Source: Neodiprion pinetum (lineage: Eukaryota; Arthropoda; Insecta; Hymenoptera; Diprionidae). From it: 64,000 nucleotides of DNA. Location of the stretch: the NCBI RefSeq assembly GCF_021155775.2, contig NC_060238.1, positions 17,522,542 to 17,586,541 of the forward strand, given 5' to 3'. The notes beneath the pieces are model-generated. The model was given only the letters and a program-made list of their open reading frames with translations. It had not been told where the DNA came from and did not search any database. Every line of letters starts with the position of its first letter. Position 1 is the stretch's first letter. The position numbers and the translations under genes are program-made. This document shows positions 9,996 through 22,900 of the stretch, one piece after another.

Positions 9996-10683
9996 ATGAG
10001 CCGTAAAGAAGCACTTTCTCAATTTATACAACAAATTCATGGCCGACCAGTTGTAGTAAAATTAAATAGTGGTGTTGATTACAGAGGTTTGTTTAAAAGT
10101 AATCTAAATACTTCGTACCCTAAAAATGAGTAGACAGAAATTCTATAAGCTAACATTTTTGTTCTATACACCTATCTGAAAACTTAGCCAACAACAGTGA
10201 CTCGATTATACAATTGTACTTGCTTATTGTTTTCCAAGGAAGATTGAAACACTTGATTTTATCCAAATACAAATTCTTGATGATAGGTATAGAATTTATA
10301 TTCCTACCAAGATGAATTCACCAATGAATGAATGTTTTAAAAAATGCCCCGACTGAATGAACAACTATTATAAAATAACTGTATACGGGAATGCTTTTCT
10401 ATAGATTGTTTATTTACTGATGAATGTTCATTCACTGGTACGGGCACTCTATTCTACAAATCTAAATTTCCACTACAGTTTTATACTTTTATAGCAAAAG
10501 TCTATCCAAATGTAAAAATGACAATAATTTTCAGGCGTCTTGGCATGTCTTGATGGGTACATGAATATCGCGCTTGAACAAACAGAAGAGTACGTTAATG
10601 GACAGTTAAAGAATAAGTACGGCGATGCCTTCATTCGAGGAAATAATGTGCTGTACATAAGCACACAGAAACGAAGGACATGA
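9996..10683 (+). CDS. LSm6: U6 snRNA-associated Sm-like protein LSm6
   Basis: Two coding exons, 9996-10086 and 10535-10683, encode 79 aa, the usual length. The Sm1 motif is IHGRPVVVKLNSGVDYRG and continues with LACLDGYMNIALEQTEE. The Sm2 motif is GDAFIRGNNVLYIS, and the protein ends QKRRT. LSm6 is one subunit of the heteroheptameric LSm2-8 ring, which binds the 3' oligo(U) of U6 snRNA in the nucleus, and of LSm1-7, which acts in cytoplasmic mRNA decapping. The intron splits the codon after DYR (phase 1). The ATG follows TTGTTTTCAG directly, so a 5' UTR intron probably ends right at the start codon; the 5' exon was not located. The neighbouring bgm gene is on the same strand but 14 kb away and unrelated in function. 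Confidence 0.96.
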
Positions 10684-12070
10684 AATGTGAAATTCCAAGT
10701 ATCTAAAACTGATCATATATAATTAAGATAACAAAAGATATAGAAGTAAATAATGGACTGTCATATTACATTTCCTCAAAATAATATTTATTTGTAATAC
10801 ATGCTGTTCATCTATTTCTGTACCTAACCACAGACTTCTGCCATTTTCGGTCAGATCCGACATGACGAATGTATATTTTGGTTGTACGGAAGTCATTCCA
10901 CATCAAACAGTACAGTTTTGGGGCACAATTAACATTGATAATTTCAAACTTCACGAAAGGTTGTGAATATGTTGGCGTAGCTCCGAAGTAATTCCTCTTA
11001 ATATCACTCCCAGTTACTCATACTCCAAAATTTCAAGAAAACGGTAAAATAGTCGCGCACGGGGAATTTCAAACAGTCGTATTTCCGGACCGATTCATCG
11101 TACAGAGTCCAGATGGAGCTCATTTCAAAGCTAATAATATTACCCTGAAGTGCATGTATACGAATTACATGAATTTCACTTCTCTCGTGACGAAACTGTT
11201 TTTTCATCAGTACAATTATTCGAAGAGATTTTTCACCATGATCTGTATTACCTAAATCTCTGAAAAAATACTAGTGTGTTCCTCATTTGATTTCCACTAA
11301 AACGTTATAAATGAATTTTTGCAAAACAATATGGTGTATGTAAAAAATTAGAAAATCTGGTTCTCTTTGTACAGTCTATTCACCGTAGCCTATATGCACA
11401 GACGAAGATTTGGTAAAGTCATTTAAGAAGGTTGATTTCATTGAATCCTGTAATCACTTATTGTTTACAATACTATAATAAGTATACATTCTTTTACAAT
11501 AAACAAAGTTTACGCAGTTATTTTGTTTTCTGATCGTGGCAGAAAATCAATTGGTCCAACAGCGTTCTGCGATTGGCCTTGCTAAAAATAAATTGTTGCA
11601 CGCAACTTCCCTTCTTTTTTGAGTCAATTGACCTACGATCGAACAGAAAAATATTGTCGATGGCGCCAAGAAGATATACTCTTAGGAAAACAATAAAATT
11701 GGCAAATTAATCATAAATCTTCTTCAAGTGCGTAGCAGATATATGGTAGCAGAATATTTTAAATAGCTGAATTTCGACGATAAAATCTTAACGCGATTAC
11801 AGTTTTGGTATGAAATTTTGATAAAACACAAAAGGTATAATTTTCTCATTTCAATATCTCACAACCACAGCAACGGCGGGTGAATGCCTGCTTCTGCTAA
11901 TGGGTACAAAAAGTGCTACACGAATTTTGGAATTCTCTTTTTTCACGTTCACCCCATTGTTTCTCCATCACGAAAATTTCAAGATCTATTGAAAATTGGA
12001 CGAGGAACAAGCTGGTATTTATTTTCGAATTTTGGGTCGCGTGAGTCATGGTGAAAAATTCACCAAATAT
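10684..12070. other. Spacer downstream of LSm6
   Basis: No coding signal recognised. The LSm6 3' UTR must lie at the start. A clear AATAAA occurs only far downstream (near 11497), so the real polyadenylation site is uncertain. Confidence 0.4.
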
Positions 12071-13038
12071 AAACACTGCCGTCCAAAAGTTTGGGTACAC
12101 CAGTCGAAATTTCTTGCCGCACTCAAAGATAGATAGCGGACTCAAAAACAAAGATAATCAAACGTTCCAAGCGGTGGTTTAAAGATGACAAATTCATTTG
12201 GCTTTTTTTTGGCCCCAGTACGTATTTTTGAACATGGCCGTTTTCCCGCTATTTCTTAGCCGCTGGAAATTAACTCTACATCTTAGGGACAAAAAACAAA
12301 TACCGAACAAATTGTTGAAATATTTGAAAAAAAATTTTGAAAAAATTGTCAAAATAATTTTAACAAAAATATTCAAAAAACAGTTTAAGTAATTTTTTTT
12401 TAATTCTGCAAAACTTGTTGGAATAATTTTAAAAAAATCTGAAAAATGGTACTTAATTATGAAAAAGTAAACAAATCCTCTTTCTTGATACTTTGTCCAA
12501 TGCAGACTCCAAAATTCTCAAATCGAGCGCCTCCACTCATCAGAGTCTCGACCCAAAACTATTTTTGAAAAATTCAAGCTACTCTAGTGTGAGCCTATGC
12601 ATTTTTTTACCTTCTTGACATTTTCTCTGAAGCCCCCTAGTTATTGAATTACAGCTTTTTCCTAAAGCATGTCAGATTAGTTAAAAATACAATACTGGAA
12701 GAAAAAAAAATCGTACAAAATCTCCTGAAAAATGAAAATGTAGGTTCTAATATCCTTTTCAAGTTTACAATAGAAAGAACCGAGGAAACATTATTTCCTA
12801 AGATGTGGGGTTAATTTCCAGCGGCTAAGAAATAGCCGAAAAATGGCCATGTTAAAAAATACGTACCGGGGCTAAAAAAATTTGTAGAGAATTTTCTACA
12901 AAAGCCGGATGGAGTCAAATTTATCCTCTTTAAAACGCTACTTGGAACGCTTGATGATCTTTATTTTTGATTTCGCTATGTAATTTTTAGCGCGGCAAGA
13001 AATTTTGACTGGTGTATCCAAACTTTTGGACGGCAGTA
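12071..13038. mobile_element. Foldback element with Tc1-like terminal repeats
   Basis: The left end is CACTGCCGTCCAAAAGTTTG and the right end is its near-inverse CAAACTTTTGGACGGCAGT, flanked by TATA. 'GTCCAAAAGTTTGG-TACACC' is the style of end seen in Tc1-like transposons. The arms are about 230 bp each and include CAGTCGAAATTTCTTGCCGC, CCGCTGGAAATTAA and TACGTA/GGCCCC blocks on both sides. The middle is AT-rich with no transposase frame, so it is non-autonomous. Confidence 0.75.
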
Positions 13039-13855
13039 TATACCATGGAAAATCGTGTTTGATTACGAGAAAAGTGACATTGATACACATGTCCTGAAGG
13101 TAGTTTTTATTTATCAGATTTGTAAATCACATGATCGAATTTAGTTTATTTTTTTGTTTATAGTTCAAAATCTTTCTGTAGTGAAACGAAAAATTCATAT
13201 TATCATTACTTTTAATAAATACGAATAAATATATTTTATAATAATAAAGCATTATTGTTTCTCCCTTTTTCATTACAGTATTTATACAATGTTTTCCAAT
13301 TTTACGGCTCATAGGGCTAAAAATATTGTTTGCATCACGAGCATAAAACGATTTACACCCTCGTCCAATCACGCCGAGCACTTGGGGTTTTACGCTCTAG
13401 ATACGTAAACTACTATTATAATCGGCAATGACTGAAATTGATTAATTTTACCTCGAAATTTATAGAATCGTCTGTAATAAACGGAAGAAATCACCTCGAA
13501 ATATAAAATGCAAGTGTTCATAGGCCTGGATGTTTTCACGTGGAGTGACCTGTGATATTTGTAAATTTTATAATATTTAAATTTAAATACAGGAATATTA
13601 CTTTCGTGTGGCCATATCCACAGATTAGGAATTGTACGATCAGGTCGACAACACACCAATCTAAAGACGGTTATACACATTTTGTTATCAGTCATGATAT
13701 AGGAGGGCTATAAAAATAAAACTTGTAAATGTGAAGGGTCTTACGAGAGATAGGTTTTTACTTCACAAGATCAAAGTCCGAACTCTCATTCAGACGATGC
13801 ATTTGAACCTTCTCTAGTTAAATATGCATACACCTATATTCAGTCTCTAGATGTA

Positions 13856-14483
13856 TGGGGCATTCCATGACATCTCGATCAAGATTCTACGTCGATGCCT
13901 CACATTGGTTTTATAATTTATTGTATGAAAGTACATGATGAAAAACGCGATCGCAATTTCTTTTTAGAATTTTTCGAACCAGCGTATCTGAAGTATGATT
14001 TAAAACTTGTAAAAAACGCACTTTCTAAACTCTGAAAAACTTCAGAGAAATCTTACAAAATACAAAAAAATTTTTGATACCTATTAGAAGATTTCATAAT
14101 TTCAAAAGATAAATTTCCTAGAGACATTTTTCAGCCCATATTATAACGAACTTTTATGTTGATTCTTATGCCAAATTGCAATCCAATAATGATATTTTAT
14201 TTTTATTTTTCCTATTTATCTTTTGAAGTTATGAAATCTTCATCTTCTAATAGGTATCAAAAATTTTGTAGTATTTTATAAGATTTTTCTGAATTTTGAG
14301 TGTTTCAGAGCTCAGAAAGTAGGTTTTTTTAAAGATTTTAATCATACTTCAGATACGCTGCGTCAAAAAATTCTAAAAAAATTGCGAATTCGTTTTTCGT
14401 CATGTACTTTCATAAAAAAAAAAATTAACACCGATCTAAGACATTGACTTAGAATCTTGATCGAGATGTCATGGAATGCCCCA
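13856..14483. mobile_element. 628-bp foldback MITE, TA target duplication
   Basis: It starts TGGGGCATTCCATGACATCT and ends with the exact inverse AGATGTCATGGAATGCCCCA. TA lies immediately outside both ends. The inverted arms run nearly to the centre, with paired blocks such as AGATTCTA, TGTACTTTCAT, GATACCTATTAGAAGAT and its complement near 14245. It has no coding capacity. Its end sequence resembles that of the element at 59465-60516. Confidence 0.85.
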
Positions 14484-15265
14484 TATGTATCAACCGGTAT
14501 AGATCGTTAAGCATGTGAAAAAGATCACTCGTTATTTCATGCCGGTAAATTTCCATCTTCTACGTCATTCTCATCAAAATTGCTCCGAAAAACCTGATTT
14601 TAATTAATTAAATTTCATCAAGTACATCGCAACTATTGTCATAAAGAAATGGGCGTACTAAAAGACTTCAAAATACAAAATAGAACACAAATTTTCACAT
14701 TTTGGTATGATTTCTTCGAGTAAGAAACTTCGTCTTAACTGTTTTTACCTAAATTCAGCAGATTTGAAAAATTTGAATTAGTCTTCAATTCGGGGCTGCT
14801 ATTAGCTGTATTACTGGATTGTTGAAATCTCAGAAACTTACATTAGTTAACAAATGTATCGATCTTAATGTCTCATATTTCACTCTCTGTATTGTGAAGA
14901 ATATAGCAATGTCTAAACCAACCTGTACGCGGAATACTACAGATCTATTCTTTGTGAAATTACTATTGATAATGATTAATTAGTAGTTTTAAAGCGGCAT
15001 ATTGTACAGTACTTATGGTGATGTAATGCTGTATTATTGTTTTCTAAAAAAAGTTTAGAATAAATAAGTGAAAGTGTTTTGCATTATTTTAACAACAATC
15101 TTACTTTATCATTCGTTAAGAACTGTTCGAAAACTTCATTTTTCTTGATCGATCATTTTTCTATGGAAATTAAGCGAAAGTGTTCGAGTTCCAATGTGAG
15201 AAAATTAATATTTATGATGAAGAACATTTGTTTAAGAAATTTCAGTAATTTTATTCAAACAAAAC

Positions 15266-16100
15266 GCCGCAACATAAAGAGGACGTAACGAAATTTCGCC
15301 GAATAAGTATTGTCCAGTAGATTACTTTTTTAACTTGCTCTAAAATCATTTTGAAAAAATATGCTCGGTAGAGAATTTCATTCCAAATCTTTTTTCACAG
15401 CAAACTATATTGATAATTTTTATAGTATATGAAATATTTCAACAAAAAACCATTTAGAGGAAACAAAATTTAATGCGTCATAACTTTTTTAAATATTCAT
15501 ATTTCTTTTTGAAACTTTCACCTGATAAACTTGAATTATGATTATTGAAAAAGTTGTGTAACGACCGCGCTCGTAGAAAAATTACCAATGCTCTTAAACA
15601 ATAAGAGCTAAGAAGCTTCCACAAAACTTCTTCAAAGTATTGTGAAAATGTTGGTATGATGCAGAAATGGAAATTTTAACTTCCGTCACACAACTTTTTC
15701 AATTAAAAACATAGAAAGTAAATTTTGATGAAATTTTTCGAAAAAATCGCCATTTTGTTTGTATTTGATATTAAGGAATCTAATCTGGCTTAAAAGGCAC
15801 GGAATATATCCAAGTTTATCGGGTGAAAGTTTCAAAAAGAAATATGAATATTTAAAAAAGTTATGGCGAGTTAGAGTGAAAAAAGTATTAAATTTTGCTT
15901 TCCTCAAGAATGGCTTTTTGTTTAAATATTTTATAAACTACAAAAATTGTGAATACAGTTGACTTGAGAAAAAGATGCGGAATGAAATTCTTTACTGATT
16001 TACCGGTACTATTTTTTTAAACTGAGTTTTTAGCAAGTTAAAAAAATATTCTACTGGACGATGCTTATTCGGCGAAATTTCATTTTTGTTGCGGAGCCCT
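15266..16100. mobile_element. Large foldback element
   Basis: Left arm blocks GAAATTTCGCCGAATAAG, GTCCAGTAGA and TAAATATTCATATTTCTTTT recur inverted on the right near 16050-16085 and 15835-15860. CCGCAACA near 15270 pairs with TTGCGG near 16090. The arms exceed 200 bp. Short open frames inside are palindrome artefacts. Exact ends and target duplication are not clear. Confidence 0.65.
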
Positions 16101-19100
16101 CAATTTATTGTTGTATCAACACCAAATTACATATAGCAATATTTATAACAATATGTTGTACGGGTGATTATAATGGAAGAAAAATGTAATACATATTAAT
16201 TTTCTGTTTCGAGCTACAAATTCATTATTATTTTGTAATCCTAGTTTTTTTCAGTCATGCTAAAAAATGAAAATAGTTGAGTAACTACAACCAAAAATTA
16301 TTATAGGATGTTGGTCACTAATAAAATTAAGAAAAATTGGAAACTTACCTATAATAAAATTTCAGTATGACCCGTCGAATTATGAATTTATAGTCCGGAA
16401 GCCAGTGATCTTTCTTCACACACCCTATTTATAGTCGTTTCAGGTCAATTGACGATGTTTTTCAAGAAATCCACAATCTGGTTCTTGATTTCCGATGCAA
16501 TCGATGAGTGAAAATTATAAACTCATGCTTCTTATTTTCACAAAGATGAAACTTGTTGTACTATAATTACTAATATCCTAAAACTTCACCAAAAATGCAG
16601 TCTGGCTGGTTTCCGGAGTTGAGAAATGAGTCTGGCAGACATTCGAAAATCATTTAAAAAAAAACCTTACGTAAGGCATTTTTGGAAATTTGTCGAATGG
16701 ATGTTGTACAATTGTCAAGAAAAGCAGTCTGACTATCAATCTTCATCACTAGCGTCGTTATCTTAAGAATCATTTCCATGTCGTCCAGCATCATCTTCAT
16801 TGTCATTTGTATTAAAATGGTTTTTATAATGTTTATCAAAATTTATCAACTTGAATGGAAAGCAAAATCAAACTGCCCTAAACAATGTATACCGGGACAA
16901 TCTCTTGAAACTTGAAAATCAACTACGCATGAGCCAAATAATTCAATATCATTGGTCGGCGAGATCTTCCCGCAGCGATATTTTTGTCTGCGATGCAGGG
17001 GGCCAACGTACACAAAATGCGTACTTTTGAATTCTTAAAGAGCATGAGTATTAAATTCCGACCGTTCGTTGAAGAATCAATTTTCCGACACAATAACAAA
17101 TGCTTGACAAACTTTTCCGAGTCACTACCTCAATTATTTGAGATTTTAACCTCGAAAATTCGTATCAATTACATCGCCGCGCCGCCAGAAACAATTTGAC
17201 AGCTGAAAGTCAGGATGGCCAGCCTGCACGAACAGCCGATAACACTCGCGCATGCGCAGTTGAACTTCAAGTTTCAAAAGATTGTTCCGGTATAAACGTG
17301 TCATGGTCAAACAGAACCGAGGTACATTGTGAACTACATACAATGCCAGAATATTCGCGGAATTTAAGCGGAATTTTAGCCAGACTGTCCTTTTTATGCG
17401 CGCTAAAGTGTAAACTATCATTTGGAAAGAAACGTATTCGTGCGAAATTAAGACTGTACTCACTATATAGGCGCAAACGTTAGTATAACAGTCTTGCGAA
17501 AATAAGTTCAATGCATACACGTTTTTTTCACTTTTTCAAACGCCCCCACACGTTGAATCCATCGGAAACGAATGGCAAGACTATTAGATTTTTTGATAAG
17601 CATTAACAATTGAACTGAAAAAACCTTGGTTGTTGCATGCGAAAATAAGTTCCAAAAATATTCACTGGCTCCCAGACTATTACAGAAATGACGAAGAGAC
17701 GTTGAAGAAAACGCAGATTTTGATGTACATACTGTAAACCATTTGTCATACTTTGAAAATTTTTGTGAAAATTGTTAATTACCAATTATCGAAACAATTG
17801 AGTGGTAACTTGTTGGATCGCGATTTCGATTTATACTTTTGTTCTCTACGCTCTTCCAATGGCTGTGGAATTTTTTCAAATTTTTACAAGGAGAATTGTA
17901 ACGCGAGGAGCTTTTCGAAAAACACCACTTTTCGACGTTATTTTATATAATATATGGACACATATGGAACGTAACTGATTAGAATCTAATGAAAACCATT
18001 CGTTTTATAGAGCTTTATTATGCGTTCGAATTTTAAGGAGATCGAAAAAGTCTACAGTCTCACTGACGTGTCCTTTAAGATAATGCTATAGCCACTGTTT
18101 ACCGAACGCACTAAATGTCACTTATTTGGATTATTATCAATGTCGTAGTTAGCTTAATTCTATATTCAATGCCGAATAAGAATGCCCCAAAAAAGTTTTG
18201 GTTTACTCACAGTGGTGCTAGAGAATGCAGATCTGTAATTGGTAACCATTTATTGTAGGAATTCATTTCCAGTCCTTATTATCGCATGAGAAAAACAAAA
18301 GTTTTTGCATGTTTGTAATCGACGTTTCATGCAGAATTGCGTTGACGGCGGCATGTTCATGTCAGTGCACTTTACTCTGTCAGTAAGGACTGACTATAGC
18401 ATCCTCTTAATCAAAAATGTTGGTCAAAAACACAGCTGACCGTTTGACCTTCTCAAATCGAATACGTTCCGACGAGAGCTTCAAATTTGCAACATGAAAC
18501 ACGGGTTTCGAAATCTTCGTGGCATAATACTTTATGAGGCAGATCATTTTTACAATACCATTACATGCGGTTCAATGTTATAAATAATAAACAAATGAAT
18601 TGTACTGCAGAACTTATGTCAGGCGTTCGCTCGTTTGCTTCGCGCCGACACGAATGAAAATGTCTCGGCGGAAGAAGGGAGAGAAAGAAAAAGCTTCGGC
18701 GATGGCTATAGATCTATAGGTACGGATTCGGATGCGGTCGATGAAAACTCTCCGAGATACCGTTGACCCGTTTTTAAACGACGATCAACCACCAGTGGCA
18801 GAGGATACAGTCAGTCTTTACCGACTTCGTTGAATGTCACTTATTTTGGCGATTGTCGGAGGTTACATCACATTGATCAGAAAAATCGAGGCTAGTGCAA
18901 TTTTACACGCAAAAAAAAAGAGAATAATTTTTTGCGTAATAATAACGGCAGACAATGTATTCCTGTAACTGGATCATCATTGAATTGCGGGAATACATTT
19001 TACGTTACTCTCGCGTGGCATGTAGAATTACGTTACATTGTCCACGGAATTTTCACAGCAGTGATGGGTTACAGGCCCTGATGACAGTCAAAATAATTGA

Positions 19101-19789
19101 GATCTTACTCGGTCGGTAAAAGAAATGACCAGAGCATCTTTTACTTACGAAATTATTGTAATTCTTAGATCCCGTCTAACGACCTCAATATTGCATGAAA
19201 ACAGTCTCGCGATTGCTCATTTTACTCCAAAATATCTCAGTTATGCACGTTTTGGTCCCTAAAATGCGAAAAATGTAGGAATAATAACACGTGTCAAAAA
19301 AACCCGACATTTTTTTAACGATTTTCGGGATATGATTAAATATCCTGAATTTCACTGCCAAAGAGCGATCCACCGTTGAAATATGAATCCTTTCCGTTCG
19401 TTCGTTCGTTTATTTAATATAGGAAGAAAAAGGGTGAGTCTGCTCAGTCGGTAAGGGCAGGAGTACTACATGACCTTAGGTACCGACACCACGACACACG
19501 CGGACAACCGGCATTCGTTTGTGGCCAAATGGATCTGCAATTCGAGCTGCAGACGACGATTCGTGCAGCACGTGGCGCGGAGCCTTAAAAGCCGGTGGTT
19601 GCCAGTGGTTGCAGCCCAAGATAGTTATTTGTTTTCTGATTGGGAGGAATCATGGCATGATGTGGTTTGTAGCGGGCATTTTAGAACCGCTGTATGTACT
19701 CAATCACCTCTGTGTGTACTAGTATCAGGTAAGCCTTGCCTTGTGGGGGCACGAGGTCACGTGACACGCTGTATGCCTCGCGCCGTTTA
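16101..19789. other. Non-coding stretch upstream of bgm
   Basis: No exon was recognised. The one notable short motif is CGCGCATGCGCA at 17247, an NRF1/ewg-like palindrome. A TTCG repeat lies near 19395-19410. Confidence 0.4.
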
Positions 19790-19915
19790 CTCCTCAGTTG
19801 AACTCCGTCCGTTAACCAGTGCGGAACTCCGCCGGTCGTCGACTTAGCGTATACATAGAAAAATACGAAACTCAGCTGGCTGCAGGCAACCGACTTAGCA
19901 GCATCCAACACAGCT
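19790..19915 (+). promoter_or_regulatory. Possible bgm initiator and 5' UTR exon
   Basis: CTCAGTT at 19794-19799 fits the arthropod initiator TCAGT(T/C). It starts a less AT-rich stretch that runs to CAGCT|GTGAGTATG, a good splice donor at 19915/19916. The first coding exon of bgm at 24646 opens with a strong acceptor (TTTTTATTGCAG) five bases before its ATG, so a separate 5' UTR exon is required, and this is the best candidate I see. No TATA box lies at the usual distance. Other first exons are possible. Confidence 0.3.
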
Positions 19916-22900
19916 GTGAGTATGCGTGGATCGAGATGTAATACTGTTTAGTTTATAAATGAAGTAGTTATACCGTTGCTCGTTCCACTTTTGGTTGAGC
20001 TATACCGTTGTTTACCTTCTCCATTCAGTCCGTTTGCCACATACCACGTATACCTTCTTCCAAGTGCACGTATATCATTCTACCGATTGCTTTGTATTGC
20101 CTTTTGAAAAAAAAATTTTCTTTTCAAATTTTGTGTTGCGTCTTTTTTTTTTTTTTTTCTTTGCACCATTAGACCTGCTTTTGTCGAGTAGTTTAGTTTC
20201 TGAGCATCCGTGAAGCATTTGATTTTTACAGTTGTGGAATAGTGTACAGAAAACCTCATCAGTTATCAGTGATAATATAAGTGGAACGCAAAAATATTAA
20301 AAACTCTTCTTGTTGTGCAGACCAATATTGGTCATGCATATCTTATCAACTTACACGAGGTATCGTATATGGATGTGTGTGTTTCTATGTACGTGTGTAT
20401 ATTTATAACATATATAATCAGGTGATGCGTTCAATGTAAAATGTAAATCCCATTAATAACAATTAGTTTATTATATTGGTCGGGGGCGCTGCATTTCGTC
20501 ACACCTGTGATGTTCCAGATAAGGAACATACTTTTACGGTAAAGACAAACATTGTGAGTTCTTTAAATCCCTACGCACGATATGTGATTTTATACCGCAA
20601 AAAAATAGAAAAACAACGAATAGATAAACTTCATTCGGTATAACAAACCAGAAAAACTAGTTTCATCGCGATACTAGAAAAACGGGGAAAAATGTGCATA
20701 ATTTTTTTTCTTCAATTTTACACGATAAACAAAAAATTTATAAATCTTTTTCAAGTAAATAAATAAACTTGTCGAAATATAACCGTTCAGTTAGAAAAAG
20801 TAATAGAGAGCAAAAGTGTAGGTTTGTCGGGAAAACATTGAAAATCGATTCATTACCGCTAGAACCTGAAGTTCAAATTAAACAAGACTTGATCATTTTT
20901 CATGCCCATCATTTTCTTTTAAAATCCTGTAAGTTTCGGATTTGTTCATTTAGCCGATTCCGAGATCGTCGCGGCAGTTTGTCGGGCAGATTGACAGACA
21001 GACGTACCGACCTTTCCCTAGTAACCTGGTTTTCGTATTTTAAAGGTTCAAAACCGTAAAGATTCGATGAAATTATAATAAACGTTTTGCGACCAAAATC
21101 AATACATTTCTTATATCACGAAAGGTGATGAAACGTAAAAATGTTATCGAAACCGCAAACATCTATGAGACATAGATCGTACCAATGAAGGTAAAACATC
21201 AACAACGGAAAAATATATTTTCAAATCTCTGTTTCGGAGAATGAAAAATCGGCTTATGGTGCCAAGTATAATTATAGCATTTAAAAAATTATTTCATCGA
21301 TTATCATCGGGCACGGAAATAATTTAACTGCTTTGCTGATGAGAAAACACACGTCATGCATTTTCTTTTTTTTTTTTCAATTTTATCGTTCACAGATACA
21401 GAAATACCGCAGCGTCACTTCTACCTGATAAATTGTATGCAATCGCGTTGATTATTAGGTAACGGAAAAAAAAAAAAAAAAAAAAAAAATTAAAACCCCG
21501 GGTACTTGATAGGCGAACAAACATTATTATACCTTTCTTGTAATTGCTTATTTATCATCAGGACAGTGAAAACGCGTTTTCTCACAATACTTCCAAACGT
21601 TAACCTACACTTACAAAAACGTTCATGAGATCTTAATCATAGATTATGTATGCGTGTATGCACACACCACTTAATATCGTCTCATTATGCAGATTACACG
21701 CGGTTACGTGAAAAAGTACAAAGTACGAACAAAGATCACTTCGGAGTTCTTCTTTTGTTGTTGCGGCGTACGACTGCAGGGTTCAAATTTCCCGCCAATA
21801 ATGGTGTGATACCTTGGTCTATTGATTTCCAGGGATGTCACACCACCGCGTTTACTCTTTACAGCGTTAGCCCTAGTATCGTATGAGGTGACACGCGAGA
21901 AGGAAGTGCTTGTATTATACCGACTACGCTACCTACGATGGTGATTTTACTTTGCAAAGGTATATAAAATATGTAGTACGGCATTGTTGCACCCCACCAA
22001 TGCAGTAATCATTAATCCACCGATATTATAAGTGTAGGATAGTACGAACGGTGTTCTAATAATTTACGAATAAGCACTTATAAACATCGAACCTTGATAA
22101 TTTCGAAAAGTGTCGAATCGAATAACGCGATTTTCTTTCTCGTGCTTTTCCAAATTCTGGCGTGAGTTTTATTTGTCCGCACATCATTCTGTTAATCGTC
22201 ACTACAAATAAAAGTTCGACTAAAAATTACGTGGCCTATATGATAAAAAAAAAAAAAAAGAGATGACTTGAAAGTGTTGAAACTGTTCGTTAATTTGAAT
22301 GAAATATTCCAAGTTTCATTGTTGATATTAATTTGCATGTGACTATATTTTTCTTACCATATCTGTATTGTTATTGTAATGATTTTGTACCAAAGCGTAA
22401 AATAAAAAAAAAATTCAGGGATATCCAAATTTGTTCAGAGTATAACCCTTTTTTTTTCTTTTTTTTTTATCTAGCATGTAAAATCTGTAGTGATATTTTT
22501 TTCTTTTTTTTTGTTGACAATGAGCAAATTTGCTGGTAAAAGCTTGAAAAACCATGATTGAAATATAATTGAACCATTTAATTGAAACGATTAAAAAATT
22601 ACTGACATTTTGAACGCCCAATGAAAATATGTATATAAAATGTAAACCTAATCATTTGTTTGATCCAACGGCTCTTATAAACTTGTTGTTGTGTAAAAGT
22701 CTAATGATAATGAGTGCATAATTTCGGGTCGAAATCATTGGTCGAGGTATCCGTGCTACAAAAGTTTAATTTGAATAACAAATGAATTTCGTTATATTGA
22801 AGTTAGTAACGTTATCGTAACGATTCGTGCTAAGGAAAAACCGTTATTTTGCTATTTCGTAACTGTCTGAAAGTTAGTAAACCGTAATAAAACAAGACAC

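Noticed and set aside
10290..10450. Inverted-looking GAATGAATGTT / ATGTTCATTC words in the LSm6 intron
   Set aside because: Low-complexity ATTCA repeats; pairing is patchy and could be chance.
19470..19847. 125-codon frame containing VCSGHF, at first sight THAP-like
   Set aside because: No other THAP residue is in place (no paired N-terminal Cys, no FP-D-W pattern); the six residues are chance. The region reads better as promoter/5' UTR.
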